Source of the DNA: Mycobacterium sp. E2479
Lineage (GTDB): Bacteria; Actinomycetota; Actinomycetes; Mycobacteriales; Mycobacteriaceae
Assembly: GCF_001667925.1 (NCBI RefSeq)
Contig: NZ_LZJR01000158.1
Location: 1 to 64,000, forward strand
Length of the DNA stretch: 64,000 bases
Direction of reading: 5' to 3'
Shown: positions 41,870 through 50,400 of the stretch, piece by piece
Numbering within the stretch: the first letter of the stretch is position 1
How the letters are laid out: every line of letters starts with the position of its first letter
Position numbers and translations under genes: made by a program
The notes under the pieces: generated by a model
The model's input: the letters and a program-made list of their open reading frames with translations, nothing else
The model's database searches: none
What the model was told of the DNA's origin: nothing

Positions 41870-42613
41870 CTAGAGACCGGCGTGCCGGCGGCACCGATCG
41901 GCCAGCGTGGCGGCGAGCCATCGTGGGCGAGAGAACATCACGTCATGGCAGGCGTCGACGCAGATCATCGTGTCGACACCGCCGAGGGATCTGATCGCGT
42001 CAAGCTGCTGGCGCACCGACAGTGCTCGATCGGCCAGCGTCATGATCCACGTCCGCGGCACCTCGCTGGGCAGGTCGCTGCGGTCGGCCCGTTCGAAAAT
42101 GACGTTCGGTGATTCCATGCACAGTCGGGACAGGGTCAGCGCGCGTTGCTCACGCGTCATGCCGTTGCAGAACGCGAAACGCGCGACCGCCCTGGGCATG
42201 GGGAACGACCTGTGAATCCGACCCGCCGATCGCGCCAATGGGACCAGGGGCCCGCGTAGTGCTTGCACCACGGACGAGCCCTGCGGCGGCACGAACGCCG
42301 CCAGCAGGATCATCTCCCGCACTCGCGCGGCCCCGAGCTTCGCCACGATGCCTGGCACGGTCAGCCCACCCATCGAATGCCCCACGACCACAACATCACC
42401 GAGACCGGCGTCGTCGATATCGGCAACCGCGGAGTTCACCCAGTCGGCGATTGTGACGGCCCTCAGATCTGCCGGCCGGCTGCCGCGGCCCGGTGAATCG
42501 ATGGCGAGGACCGGCAATTCCGGTGTCTGCCGGGACAACTCGGCAACCGTGAGATCCCAGGAATCGGCAGCATGCGCTCCACCGTGCACCAGTACCAGCC
42601 CCAGCCACGCCAT
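41870..42613 (-). CDS. alpha/beta hydrolase
   Basis: This 247-aa alpha/beta-hydrolase fold protein has the oxyanion HGG (LVHGGAHAADSW), the nucleophile elbow GHSMGG and a C-terminal catalytic His in DACHDVMFSRP. The HGGAHAADSW opening resembles plant-type esterases/hydroxynitrile lyases and many bacterial esterases. It lies 7 bp downstream of the TetR gene 42621-43265 on the same strand, so it is probably under that regulator. The substrate is unknown. Confidence 0.88.
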   Translation of the reverse strand: MAWLGLVLVHGGAHAADSWDLTVAELSRQTPELPVLAIDSPGRGSRPADLRAVTIADWVNSAVADIDDAGLGDVVVVGHSMGGLTVPGIVAKLGAARVREMILLAAFVPPQGSSVVQALRGPLVPLARSAGRIHRSFPMPRAVARFAFCNGMTREQRALTLSRLCMESPNVIFERADRSDLPSEVPRTWIMTLADRALSVRQQLDAIRSLGGVDTMICVDACHDVMFSRPRWLAATLADRCRRHAGL

Positions 42614-42620
42614 CGCGAGT

Positions 42621-43265
42621 TCAGCCCCGCCGCAGTATGCCGCGCAGGAACAGGTCTACCGCGTGTTGCAAGTGGCGCTCGTCCTCCTCGGGATCGCGGT
42701 AGATTCCGCAGTCCGCCAGCCGCGCGGGTAGATGCTCGACCAGCGCGATGAAGTGGCCGGCGGCCAACTCGAGGTCGTCGATCTCAATGACCCCGGCCTC
42801 TTGGTGGTGACTAAGCAGGTCCATCACCTGCCGGTGACGGGGCGACCAGGTCATCGAATGCGCGCTGACGGCGAATTCGGGGAACCGTGCCGACTCGTTC
42901 ATCGCGATGCGCTTCAGGCGCACGATGTCAGGATCGATCGCCCGCGCGAGACCAGCGCGCCCGACCGCTACCAGGGCGTCGCGCAGGTCGCCGTCTTCCG
43001 CTTCGAAGGATTCTTCACGTTCCGTCCTTCGGGTGAACGCCCAGGGAATTACGTCGAGGAAGACCGCACGCTTGTCGGGATAGCGGGCGTACAGAGTGCG
43101 CCGGGTGATGCCGGCCGCCTTGGCGATCGCGTCCATGCTGGTGCCGTCGTAGCCATGCTTGACGAACGTCGCGACGGCCGCCTTGCGCAGCTTTTGTTGG
43201 AGCTTCTTTGCTTCGGCCTGCGTTGGGCGTCCACGCCGGGTTGTCGTGACCACGGAAATATACAT
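42621..43265 (-). CDS. TetR-family transcriptional regulator
   Basis: This 214-aa regulator has a basic N-terminus (VVTTTRRGRPTQAEAKKL), the helix-turn-helix at about 25-70 (FVKHGYDGTSMDAIAKAAGI, then TRRTLYARYPDKRAVFLD) and an AefR-like C-terminal helical domain. ATG 43265 lies inside a TACACG-type site; GTG 43253 is an alternative start just outside it. It is divergent from the aldehyde dehydrogenase gene and followed by a hydrolase. The same site occurs before the LuxE/LuxC operon, so this protein probably links aldehyde formation and oxidation. Confidence 0.87.
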   Translation of the reverse strand: MYISVVTTTRRGRPTQAEAKKLQQKLRKAAVATFVKHGYDGTSMDAIAKAAGITRRTLYARYPDKRAVFLDVIPWAFTRRTEREESFEAEDGDLRDALVAVGRAGLARAIDPDIVRLKRIAMNESARFPEFAVSAHSMTWSPRHRQVMDLLSHHQEAGVIEIDDLELAAGHFIALVEHLPARLADCGIYRDPEEDERHLQHAVDLFLRGILRRG

Positions 43266-43274
43266 TAACGTGTA
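43261..43274. promoter_or_regulatory. TACACG-n-TA-n-TGTA site between TetR and aldehyde dehydrogenase
   Basis: Plus strand TACATTAACGTGTA, reverse TACACGTTAATGTA. It overlaps the ATG of the TetR gene and lies 38 bp upstream of the aldehyde dehydrogenase GTG. It matches the 39591-39604 site at 12 of 14 positions and beyond. Confidence 0.65.
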
Positions 43275-43311
43275 GATATCCGTCGGCGCGACGAAAGAGG
43301 TCAGGGCCACC

Positions 43312-44736
43312 GTGACCAGCACACAGTCATTCATCAACGGCGAATCGGTGCCCTCGACGGACGTGTACGACAACATCGATCCGGCAACCGGAGGATCCCT
43401 CGGACCGGTGGCGCGCGGCGGCAGTGATGAAGTGGATCGCGCTGTCCGGGCAGCGCGAGCGGCGTCGAAGCACTGGCCGGACACCTCACCGGAGGCGCGG
43501 GCAACAATGTTGACGCGGATCGCCGACGTCATTGAGGAGAACAGCGACGGGTTAGCCCGGATGGAGAGTGAGGACACCGGAAAGCCGCTGCGCCAGGCAC
43601 GCGCCGATGCCGGCGTCGCCGCACGGTATTTGCGCTTCTACGGCCACGCCATCGACTCCTACTGCGGCCAAACCATCCCGCTCTCAACGGATCTACACGC
43701 TTACACCCGGCGCGAGCCGTTCGGAGTGACCGGTCACATCATCGCCTGGAACTATCCGATGCAACTGCTCGCCCGGGCGGTGGCTCCCGCGATCGCGGTG
43801 GGCAACTGCGCGGTGGTCAAACCCGCCGACGAAACACCCCGAACGGCAGTCGAACTCGCCGCACTGGCGGTGCGGGCCGGCTTGCCGCCGGGAGTGTTCA
43901 ATGTGGTGACCGGCATCGGTGCCGAGGCCGGTGCGGCGCTGGCCGCGCATCCCGATGTCGACCATCTCGGCTTTGTAGGGTCGACTCAGATCGGGTCGGT
44001 GGTCGCCCGTGCAGCGGCCGATCGGGTGACGCCCACGACGCTCGAGTTGGGCGGGAAGTCCCCGCAGATCGTATTTCCCGACGCGGATCTGGCTCGCGCC
44101 GCGGAGTCGATCGCGAAGGCGATTCTGCAGAACGCCGGCCAAACATGCTCGGCCGGGTCACGCCTGCTGGTACACGACACGATTCATGACACCTTGGTCG
44201 ACGTGGTCCGCCAGCATCTGTCGTCGGCCACCATCGGGCCCGGCATCGAGGACCACGACCTCGGCCCGCTGATCTCCCGAAAGCAGCAACATCGGGTTCA
44301 AACCATGCTCGCCGACAACGTCAAGGGCGAAATCCTCTGCGGCGGTGGCCCTCCGGACGATGCGCGACTGGATGACGGCGCTTACTTCGCCCCCACGATC
44401 ATCGACGGTGTCGACCCCGCATCGCCGTTCGCCCAGGAAGAGATCTTCGGCCCCGTTCTGACGGTCAATCGGTTTCGCACCGAGGACGAGGCGATCGAGT
44501 TGGCCAACGGCACGCGGTACGGTCTGATCGCCGCGGTATGGACGACCGATCTATCCCGTGCACACCGGCTGGCCGCACGGATCCGCGCGGGCCAGGTGTA
44601 CGTGAACACCTACGGTGCCGGGGGCGGAGTCGAATTGCCGTTCGGCGGTTTCAAGAAGTCCGGCTATGGCCGCGAGAAGGGCTACGAAGCGCTCGATACA
44701 TTCAGCGCCACCAAGACCGTCGTCGTTCACCTTTGA
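43312..44736 (+). CDS. NAD(P)-dependent aldehyde dehydrogenase
   Basis: This 474-aa aldehyde dehydrogenase has N147 (AWNYPM), the general base E245 (LELGGKSPQIV) and nucleophile C279 (NAGQTCSAGSR), with the normal 34-residue Glu-Cys spacing. FVGSTQIG is the nucleotide-site motif. It oxidises an aldehyde to the acid. The GTG start is 38 bp from the TetR-linked site. It starts a rightward operon with a CMD-family protein (12 bp downstream) and a beta-hydroxyacid dehydrogenase. The shared operator suggests that its substrate is the aldehyde made by the LuxC/LuxE-like enzymes. Confidence 0.92.
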   Translation: MTSTQSFINGESVPSTDVYDNIDPATGGSLGPVARGGSDEVDRAVRAARAASKHWPDTSPEARATMLTRIADVIEENSDGLARMESEDTGKPLRQARADAGVAARYLRFYGHAIDSYCGQTIPLSTDLHAYTRREPFGVTGHIIAWNYPMQLLARAVAPAIAVGNCAVVKPADETPRTAVELAALAVRAGLPPGVFNVVTGIGAEAGAALAAHPDVDHLGFVGSTQIGSVVARAAADRVTPTTLELGGKSPQIVFPDADLARAAESIAKAILQNAGQTCSAGSRLLVHDTIHDTLVDVVRQHLSSATIGPGIEDHDLGPLISRKQQHRVQTMLADNVKGEILCGGGPPDDARLDDGAYFAPTIIDGVDPASPFAQEEIFGPVLTVNRFRTEDEAIELANGTRYGLIAAVWTTDLSRAHRLAARIRAGQVYVNTYGAGGGVELPFGGFKKSGYGREKGYEALDTFSATKTVVVHL

Positions 44737-44748
44737 AGGAGGAAAGCA

Positions 44749-45141
44749 TTGGATCGCGAAACCTATCAGCGGGGTCTCCACATCCGTTCGGAGGTACTGG
44801 GCGAGGAATATGTCAACCGCGCATTGGCCAACGCGGATGACTTCACCGGGCCTTTGCAGGATCTCGTCACCGAGTACTGCTGGGGCGCGGTGTGGGGCCG
44901 TGAGGAATTGCCACGCAAAACCCGCAGCATGCTCAACTTGGCGATGATCTCGGTGCTCAACCGACCCAACGAGTTACGCACGCACATCAAGGCCGCAGTG
45001 ACCAACGGTGTCACCCGCGAGGAGATCCGCGAGGTCTTCCTGCAGGTGGCCATTTACGCCGGCGTGCCGGCCTCCGTCGACAGCTTTCGTATCGCGGGTG
45101 AGGCGTTCGCCGAACTGGACCGGGACCGTGGCGATCGCTAG
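44749..45141 (+). CDS. carboxymuconolactone decarboxylase (CMD) family protein
   Basis: This 130-aa all-helical CMD-fold protein has the family core RKTRSMLNLAMISVLNRPNE, then LRTHIKAAVTNGVTREEI and VFLQVAIYAGVPAS. The TTG start is fixed by AAGGAGG 6 bp upstream. True CMD acts in the protocatechuate branch of the beta-ketoadipate pathway, but many members are isomerases or AhpD-like. It lacks a CxxC redox pair, so the AhpD-type peroxidase role is excluded. Co-transcription with aldehyde dehydrogenase points to a catabolic step. Confidence 0.88.
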   Translation: MDRETYQRGLHIRSEVLGEEYVNRALANADDFTGPLQDLVTEYCWGAVWGREELPRKTRSMLNLAMISVLNRPNELRTHIKAAVTNGVTREEIREVFLQVAIYAGVPASVDSFRIAGEAFAELDRDRGDR

Positions 45142-45192
45142 CGCGGCGGAGCCGGCGCAGCGGGTCGCCACCATCGAGGAAAGGGGCGCGTC

Positions 45193-46086
45193 GTGGACGT
45201 CGGATTCATCGGGCTGGGAAACATGGGCTTTCCCATGGCATGTCGCCTCATCGAAGAACAGCATGACGTAGTCGCCTTCGACACGCGCGGCGAAGCCGTC
45301 GAGCGCGTCGCCGCCCTGGGGGCACGACCGGCGTCGTCACCCAAGGAGGTCGCCGACCGCGCGGACACGGTGCTGGCCAGCCTTCCCACCCCGGGCGCGT
45401 CGCTCGAGGTGGCCACCGGTCCCGCGGGCGTGATCGAAGGCGCGCGGGTGCAGCGCTACGTCGACTTGTCCACCGTCGGCAGCCGAACGGCGGTGCAGAT
45501 CCATGGCCTGCTGGCCCAGCGCAGCATCGCGGCGATGGACAGCCCGGTCAGCGGCGGTGTCGGGGGCGCCGAGAAAGGGACGCTGGCGCTCATGGTGTCC
45601 GGCCCGCGCGGGGAATTCGAGGCCGTGCGAACCGTGCTCGAGACTCTGGGCCGGCCGGTGTATGTCGGCGACAAGCCCGGCTCGGCGCAGACGATGAAGC
45701 TGGCGAACAACCTTCTGGCGGCGAATGTCTTGACCGCGACCGCGGAAGTGGTCGTGATGGGCGTCAAGGCCGGCCTCGACCCAGGAGTGATGATCGAGGT
45801 GCTCAATGCCGGATCGGGTGCGACGAGCGCGAGCCGCGACAAGTTCCCCCGCGCGATCCTGCCGCGCACCTTCGACTACGGCTTTGCGACGGGGCTGATG
45901 CTCAAAGACGTGCGCCTTTACCTTGACGAAGCGAAGGCGCTTGGCGTGCCCGCCGAAGTTGCCGAGACTGTTGGCCGGCTCTGGGAGGCACTCGCCCGCG
46001 AGGAGGGGGCGGAGTCCGACTTCACGACGGTGATCAAACCGTTCGAGCGGGCCGCCGGCGTCACGGTAGGCGGGACTTCGGACTAG
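45193..46086 (+). CDS. 3-hydroxyisobutyrate dehydrogenase-family oxidoreductase
   Basis: This 297-aa beta-hydroxyacid dehydrogenase has Rossmann motif FIGLGNMGFPMA, the substrate loop DSPVSGGVGGAEKG and the catalytic Lys K169 (TMKLANN). It oxidises a 3-hydroxy acid, such as 3-hydroxyisobutyrate or tartronate-semialdehyde-type substrates, with NAD(P). The GTG start is preceded by GAGGAAAGGGG. It lies 51 bp after the CMD gene and probably ends the aldehyde dehydrogenase operon. Confidence 0.9.
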   Translation: MDVGFIGLGNMGFPMACRLIEEQHDVVAFDTRGEAVERVAALGARPASSPKEVADRADTVLASLPTPGASLEVATGPAGVIEGARVQRYVDLSTVGSRTAVQIHGLLAQRSIAAMDSPVSGGVGGAEKGTLALMVSGPRGEFEAVRTVLETLGRPVYVGDKPGSAQTMKLANNLLAANVLTATAEVVVMGVKAGLDPGVMIEVLNAGSGATSASRDKFPRAILPRTFDYGFATGLMLKDVRLYLDEAKALGVPAEVAETVGRLWEALAREEGAESDFTTVIKPFERAAGVTVGGTSD

Positions 46087-46146
46087 CCCATCGGGGGTCA
46101 GCCGTCGTGGTGACCAACCATGCGGATCGCGGCTGTCCCTGGACGG

Positions 46147-46161
46147 GAGAATGGTATTATC
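46147..46161. promoter_or_regulatory. imperfect GAGAAT-type palindrome in AT-rich promoter region
   Basis: GAGAATGGTATTATC keeps the full left arm and five of six bases of the right arm. It is followed by an unusually A/T-rich stretch (about 46155-46300) ahead of the amidohydrolase gene at 46328, including TTAGAT-n4-TATCAT near 46271, which could be promoter elements. Confidence 0.4.
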
Positions 46162-46327
46162 CATAAAAAAGAATCAGACTTGTTCGAAAACCCATAAAAT
46201 GCCCGCTACCAGGGATGATGATTAAACGAAATGCTTACCGGAAACCCATTGATGGACCGCTGAAGAAAATGTTAGATTGGCTATCATATGACCTCGCACG
46301 GCCGGCTTCAGCCGCCGGAGCCGAAGG

Positions 46328-47428
46328 GTGGCCCTCGTGATCACACACGCTGACGGAACCAGCGCACCGTTGATCGACGCGAGCGTGCACATCTTCTTCC
46401 CGTCCAACAAAGCGCTGCGGAAGACCCTGCGCGAGCCGTTCAAGAGCCGCGGCTTCCCCGACTACGAGATGGACTGGTATGGCGCCCCCGGCGGTGAGTA
46501 CGCGCCCAACACCGAAGGTCCCGACCGCCAGTACCCTGGTTCGGATCCGGATTTCGTTGCCAATGAACTATTTTCGAAGCGCGGGGTCGATGTGGCGGTC
46601 CTGCATCCGATGGCGCGCGGCATCATGCCGGACCGGCACCTGGGCAGCGCGCTGCACGCCGCGCACAACGAGATGATGGTGTCGAACTGGCTGGAGTCCA
46701 GCCAGTTCGGCGAGCGGTTCCGCGGCACCATCCGGGTCAACCCCGACGACATCCCCGGCGCGCTGCGCGAGATCGAGAGATGGCGCGCACATCCGCGGGT
46801 GGTCCAAATCGGCGTGCCGCTGCAATCCCGTGAGCTCTACGGAAAACCGCAGTTCTGGCCCATCTGGGAGGCCGCCGTCGACGCCGGGCTTCCCGTCGCC
46901 GCGCACATCGAAGTCGGCTCGGGCATCGCGTTTCCGCCGACGCCGAACGGGAACACCCGCACTTACGAGCAGTACGTCAGCTTCATGGCGCTGAACTACG
47001 TGTATCACCAGATGAACATGATCGCCGAGGGAGTGTTCGAGCGGTTCGACGGCCTCAAATTCGTATGGGGCGATGGCGCCGCCGACTTCATCACGCCGTT
47101 CATCTGGCGCATGGACACGTTCGGCCGGCCGCACCTCGAGCAGACACCATGGGCCCCGCGGATTCCCAGCGATTACCTGCCGGGTCACGTGTATTTCGTT
47201 CAGGGCAGTCTCGACGGCCCCGGCGACGTCGAATTCGCCGGCGAGTGGTTCGGCTTCACCGGCAAAGACGACATGGTGATGTTCGGCTCGAGCTATCCAC
47301 ACTGGCAGTGCGGCGATGTCACGAAGTTGCCCAGCGCGTTGTCCGCCGAGCAGCGCGAGAAGCTGTGCTGGCGCAACGCGGCGCAGCTGTACGGCATAGA
47401 CATTCCTGCCGGGGTGGGCGCACAGTAG
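46328..47428 (+). CDS. amidohydrolase-family protein lacking metal-ligand residues
   Basis: This 366-aa Amidohydro_2-type TIM barrel is paired with the next gene. Active homologues in this window read D-x-D-x-H at the N-terminus and GSDxPH near the C-terminus. Here they read D17-x-S19-x-H21 and GS-S322-YPH, and the strand motif VEH/VEA reads WGDG. The mid-barrel His (AHIEVGSG) is kept. It is therefore probably a non-catalytic or altered partner of the 47458-48603 enzyme. GTG 46328 is used; GTG 46337 is possible. Confidence 0.85.
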   Translation: MALVITHADGTSAPLIDASVHIFFPSNKALRKTLREPFKSRGFPDYEMDWYGAPGGEYAPNTEGPDRQYPGSDPDFVANELFSKRGVDVAVLHPMARGIMPDRHLGSALHAAHNEMMVSNWLESSQFGERFRGTIRVNPDDIPGALREIERWRAHPRVVQIGVPLQSRELYGKPQFWPIWEAAVDAGLPVAAHIEVGSGIAFPPTPNGNTRTYEQYVSFMALNYVYHQMNMIAEGVFERFDGLKFVWGDGAADFITPFIWRMDTFGRPHLEQTPWAPRIPSDYLPGHVYFVQGSLDGPGDVEFAGEWFGFTGKDDMVMFGSSYPHWQCGDVTKLPSALSAEQREKLCWRNAAQLYGIDIPAGVGAQ

Positions 47429-47457
47429 AAAGATCGCGAAAGACTGAGGAGAACCAG

Positions 47458-48603
47458 ATGACGTTGACCCATTCGCAGGAGCGGGTTCCCGCTACCGAGC
47501 GTATAGCCGTCCGCTGCGTCGACTCGGATGTTCACCCGGCCCCCAAGCGCGGAGAGTTGCTCCCGTATATCCCCGAGCCGTGGCGCAGTAAGTACTTCCT
47601 CACTCGCTCCATTGGCGAGCAGATCTACTACGACGCGCCCGATTACGCGCACTCGTACGCGATGCGCGTGGACTCCTTCCCTCCCAACGGCGAGTTTCCC
47701 TGCAGCGACCCTGATTTGGCGTTCCGTCAGCTGATCATGGAAGCCGGCTCCGACATCGCGATCCTGGAACCGGGCGCCTACCCGGCCCGCCTACCCGAGG
47801 CGCAGCATGCGATGTCGGCCGCGTTGAACGACTGGCAGGCCAATCACTGGCTGGACAGCCACAACAACTGGCACGAGCGGTGGCGCGGTTCCATCTGTGC
47901 CGCCATCGAGGAGCCGGAAGAGTCCGCCCGCGAAATCGAGCGCTGGGCTGGGCACCCCTACATGGCGCAGATCCTGATCAAGGCCGAGCCGAGACCGTCC
48001 TGGGGCCACCCTAAATACGACCCGATCTGGGCGGCGGCCACCAAACACGACATCACCGTGAGCTGCCACCTGTCACGCAGCCAGTTCGACGAGCTGCCGA
48101 TTCCGCCGGTGGGATTCCCCAGCTACAACCACGACTTCATGGTGACGTACTCGCTGCTGGCGGCCAACCAGGTGATGAGCCTGATCTTCGACGGTGTATT
48201 CGACCGATTCCCGACGCTGCGAATCGTGTTCGTCGAGCACGCGTTCAGCTGGATCCTTCCGCTGATGTGGCGCATGGACGCGATCTATGACGCACGCAGG
48301 TCGTGGCTCGACATCAAGCGCAAGCCGTCCGAGTACGTCAAAGACCACATCAAGTTCACCACCCAGCCGCTCGACTACCCGGAAGACAAGACCCAGCTGA
48401 CCCGCGCGCTGGAATGGATGGAGTGCGAGAAGATTCTGCTCTTCTCCTCGGACTACCCGCACTGGACGTTCGACGACCCGCGCTGGCTGGTCAAGCACCT
48501 GCCCAAGTACGCCCGCGACGCGGTCATGTACAAGAACGGCATCGCGACCTATCACCTGCCCGAGACCGTTCCGGTCCTTGAGGGTCAGACCCGGGTGCTC
48601 TGA
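47458..48603 (+). CDS. amidohydrolase-family (Amidohydro_2) metal-dependent hydrolase
   Basis: This 381-aa enzyme has the intact motifs D22-x-D24-x-H26, VSCHLSRSQF, FVEHAFSWILPLMWRMD and SSD332YPHW. It should be a catalytically competent hydrolase or decarboxylase of an organic acid. ATG 47458 is supported by GAGGAGAACC 6 bp upstream. It lies 29 bp after its degenerate paralogue and is followed by a Rieske protein and an alpha/beta hydrolase, making a degradative operon. Confidence 0.9.
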   Translation: MTLTHSQERVPATERIAVRCVDSDVHPAPKRGELLPYIPEPWRSKYFLTRSIGEQIYYDAPDYAHSYAMRVDSFPPNGEFPCSDPDLAFRQLIMEAGSDIAILEPGAYPARLPEAQHAMSAALNDWQANHWLDSHNNWHERWRGSICAAIEEPEESAREIERWAGHPYMAQILIKAEPRPSWGHPKYDPIWAAATKHDITVSCHLSRSQFDELPIPPVGFPSYNHDFMVTYSLLAANQVMSLIFDGVFDRFPTLRIVFVEHAFSWILPLMWRMDAIYDARRSWLDIKRKPSEYVKDHIKFTTQPLDYPEDKTQLTRALEWMECEKILLFSSDYPHWTFDDPRWLVKHLPKYARDAVMYKNGIATYHLPETVPVLEGQTRVL

Positions 48604-48604
48604 G

Positions 48605-49003
48605 TTGACGGAAGAAACCAAGCGGCCCGAGCCACGTCTCGCCCAGGGCCGCGAGCACGTCGTCGCAACCGTAGACGAAATCCCGCCGGGCACACACAAA
48701 CTGGTGCCGATCGGACGGCACGGCGTCGGCGTCTATAACGTCAACGGAACGTTCTACGCCATCGCGAACTACTGCCCCCACCAAGGCGGGCCGCTGTGTT
48801 CGGGACGACCCCGGGGGCGCACGATCGTCGACGAGACCGCGCCGGGCGATTCCGTCATGGTGCGCGACCTGGAGTACATCTACTGTCCCTGGCACCAATG
48901 GGGTTTCGAGCTGGCGACCGGCACCACCGCGGTCAAGCCCGAATGGAGTATCCGTACCTATCCGGTGCGCGTCGTCGGCAACGACGTTTTGGTTCAGGCC
49001 TAG
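48605..49003 (+). CDS. Rieske [2Fe-2S] protein
   Basis: This 132-aa protein has C57-P-H59 and C94-P-W-H97, the two Cys and two His of a Rieske cluster. The gap between the boxes is long, with an inserted SGRPRGRTIVDETAPGDS loop. The TTG start at 48605 is directly after the amidohydrolase stop. It could be a ferredoxin for an oxygenase encoded elsewhere, or an electron-transfer domain working with the adjoining enzymes. No catalytic oxygenase domain is fused or adjacent. Confidence 0.9.
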   Translation: MTEETKRPEPRLAQGREHVVATVDEIPPGTHKLVPIGRHGVGVYNVNGTFYAIANYCPHQGGPLCSGRPRGRTIVDETAPGDSVMVRDLEYIYCPWHQWGFELATGTTAVKPEWSIRTYPVRVVGNDVLVQA

Positions 49004-49018
49004 CTACAGGAGAATCGG

Positions 49019-49885
49019 GTGCCTTCTATCGAGATCAACGGGGGAAATGTCGTCTACGAAATCCTCGGTGACTCTGGCGATCTCATTGCCCTTACGCCGG
49101 GCGGCCGGTTCAGCAAGGAGATCCCCGGCCTGCGTCCGCTGGCCGATGCTCTGGCCGCGGGCGGCTATCGGGTGCTGCTGTGGGACCGGCCCAACTGCGG
49201 TGCCTCGGATGTGCAGTTCTACGGACAGAGCGAGTCGCATATGCGCGCCGACACGCTGCACAAGCTGGTGACCGGCCTGGGCTTCGAGCGCTGCATTCTG
49301 GCCGGAGGCTCCGGTGGGGCAAGGGATTCCATGCTGACCACGATGCTCTACCCCGACATGGTCACCAAGCTCGTGGTGTGGAACATCGTCGGGGGCACCT
49401 ACGGAACCTTCGTGCTCGGCTCCTTCTACATCGTTCCCAGCATCCTCGCGGTGCGCGGCACGGGCATGGACGGCGTGATGAAGGTGGCCGAGTGGCGTGA
49501 GCGCATCGAGGAGAACCCGAACAACAAGCAGCGGTTCCTCGACTTCGACTCCGGCGAGTTCCTCAAGTTGATGCTGCGCTGGCTCAACGCCTTCGTCTCC
49601 AAGCCCGGACAGACGATCCCGGGCGTCGAGGACGAGATGTTCGACCGGATCAAGGTCCCTACGTTGATCATTCGCGGCGGCGAGAACGACTTGGATCACC
49701 CGAAGCGGACGTCGCTGGAGGTCAGTTGCCTGATCAAGGGATCCAAGCTCATCGATCCGCCCTGGCCCGAGGACGCCTGGGAGCGCGCGTCCGAAGACCG
49801 GGCCGCGGGCCGGGTACAGCACTTCAACATGTTCGACACCTGGGTGCAAGCGGCACCCGCGATTCTCGAGTTCCTGGGCTCGTAA
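49019..49885 (+). CDS. alpha/beta hydrolase (C-C-bond-hydrolase-like)
   Basis: This 288-aa alpha/beta-fold protein has VLLWDRPNCGASDV, the nucleophile motif GGSGGAR, and an acid/His region at RGGENDLDHPKRT and RVQHFNMFD. The pattern resembles MhpC/BphD-type meta-cleavage hydrolases and related esterases. The GTG start is preceded by ACAGGAGAA. It is 15 bp after the Rieske gene and is the last gene of this operon. It is probably a hydrolase of the same degradative route; the substrate is unknown. Confidence 0.88.
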   Translation: MPSIEINGGNVVYEILGDSGDLIALTPGGRFSKEIPGLRPLADALAAGGYRVLLWDRPNCGASDVQFYGQSESHMRADTLHKLVTGLGFERCILAGGSGGARDSMLTTMLYPDMVTKLVVWNIVGGTYGTFVLGSFYIVPSILAVRGTGMDGVMKVAEWRERIEENPNNKQRFLDFDSGEFLKLMLRWLNAFVSKPGQTIPGVEDEMFDRIKVPTLIIRGGENDLDHPKRTSLEVSCLIKGSKLIDPPWPEDAWERASEDRAAGRVQHFNMFDTWVQAAPAILEFLGS

Positions 49886-49890
49886 TGGCG

Positions 49891-50364
49891 CTACACGGTA
49901 TGAATGTAGACCTCACAATTGAGCGACGCCTCCAGCGCCGTGTGTACACGGCTTTCCGGAATCCGTTCGAGGTCGGACTCCCGCAGCGTCACGTGGACGA
50001 TGTCGAATCCGTCGTCGCCGGGCGTGCGCTCGATGTCACCGGTCAACCCGAACGCGGACAGCACCCCGTGCGCGTCGTCGTCAGTTCCCCGGCTGACAAA
50101 GGTGATCACGCCCGGGACCGGTCCAACACCGAAGACCTTGGTGCACAACTCGATAGCCGTGCCCATGGCCGTATCGCCATCTTCGGCCGCAATGAGCAGT
50201 TCCACCCCGCGACGACTCGCCGGCATGGATGCGAGGTCCTTTTCAACGACGCCGACGCCGGCCTCGTCCGCAACCTCGAGGAGGGCCGCCATGCCGTCCC
50301 GTAGCTGCGCGGGCGTGAGCACGCTGTCGGGGTCGACGTTGACACGCACCACCGCAGTTCGCAT
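49891..50364 (-). CDS. protein of unknown function
   Basis: This 157-aa soluble protein starts at ATG 50364 (MRTAVVRVNVDPDSV) and looks like two alternating alpha/beta halves with no recognised motif. It is opposite in direction to its neighbours: convergent with the hydrolase (5 bp apart) and divergent from the NuoF-like gene (36 bp apart), so it may share a promoter region with the latter. Homologues seem likely in mycobacteria, but I do not recognise the family. Confidence 0.7.
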   Translation of the reverse strand: MRTAVVRVNVDPDSVLTPAQLRDGMAALLEVADEAGVGVVEKDLASMPASRRGVELLIAAEDGDTAMGTAIELCTKVFGVGPVPGVITFVSRGTDDDAHGVLSAFGLTGDIERTPGDDGFDIVHVTLRESDLERIPESRVHTALEASLNCEVYIHTV

Positions 50365-50400
50365 GTGCGCAAGCCTAACCAAGACGATGGCGGGCCGACC

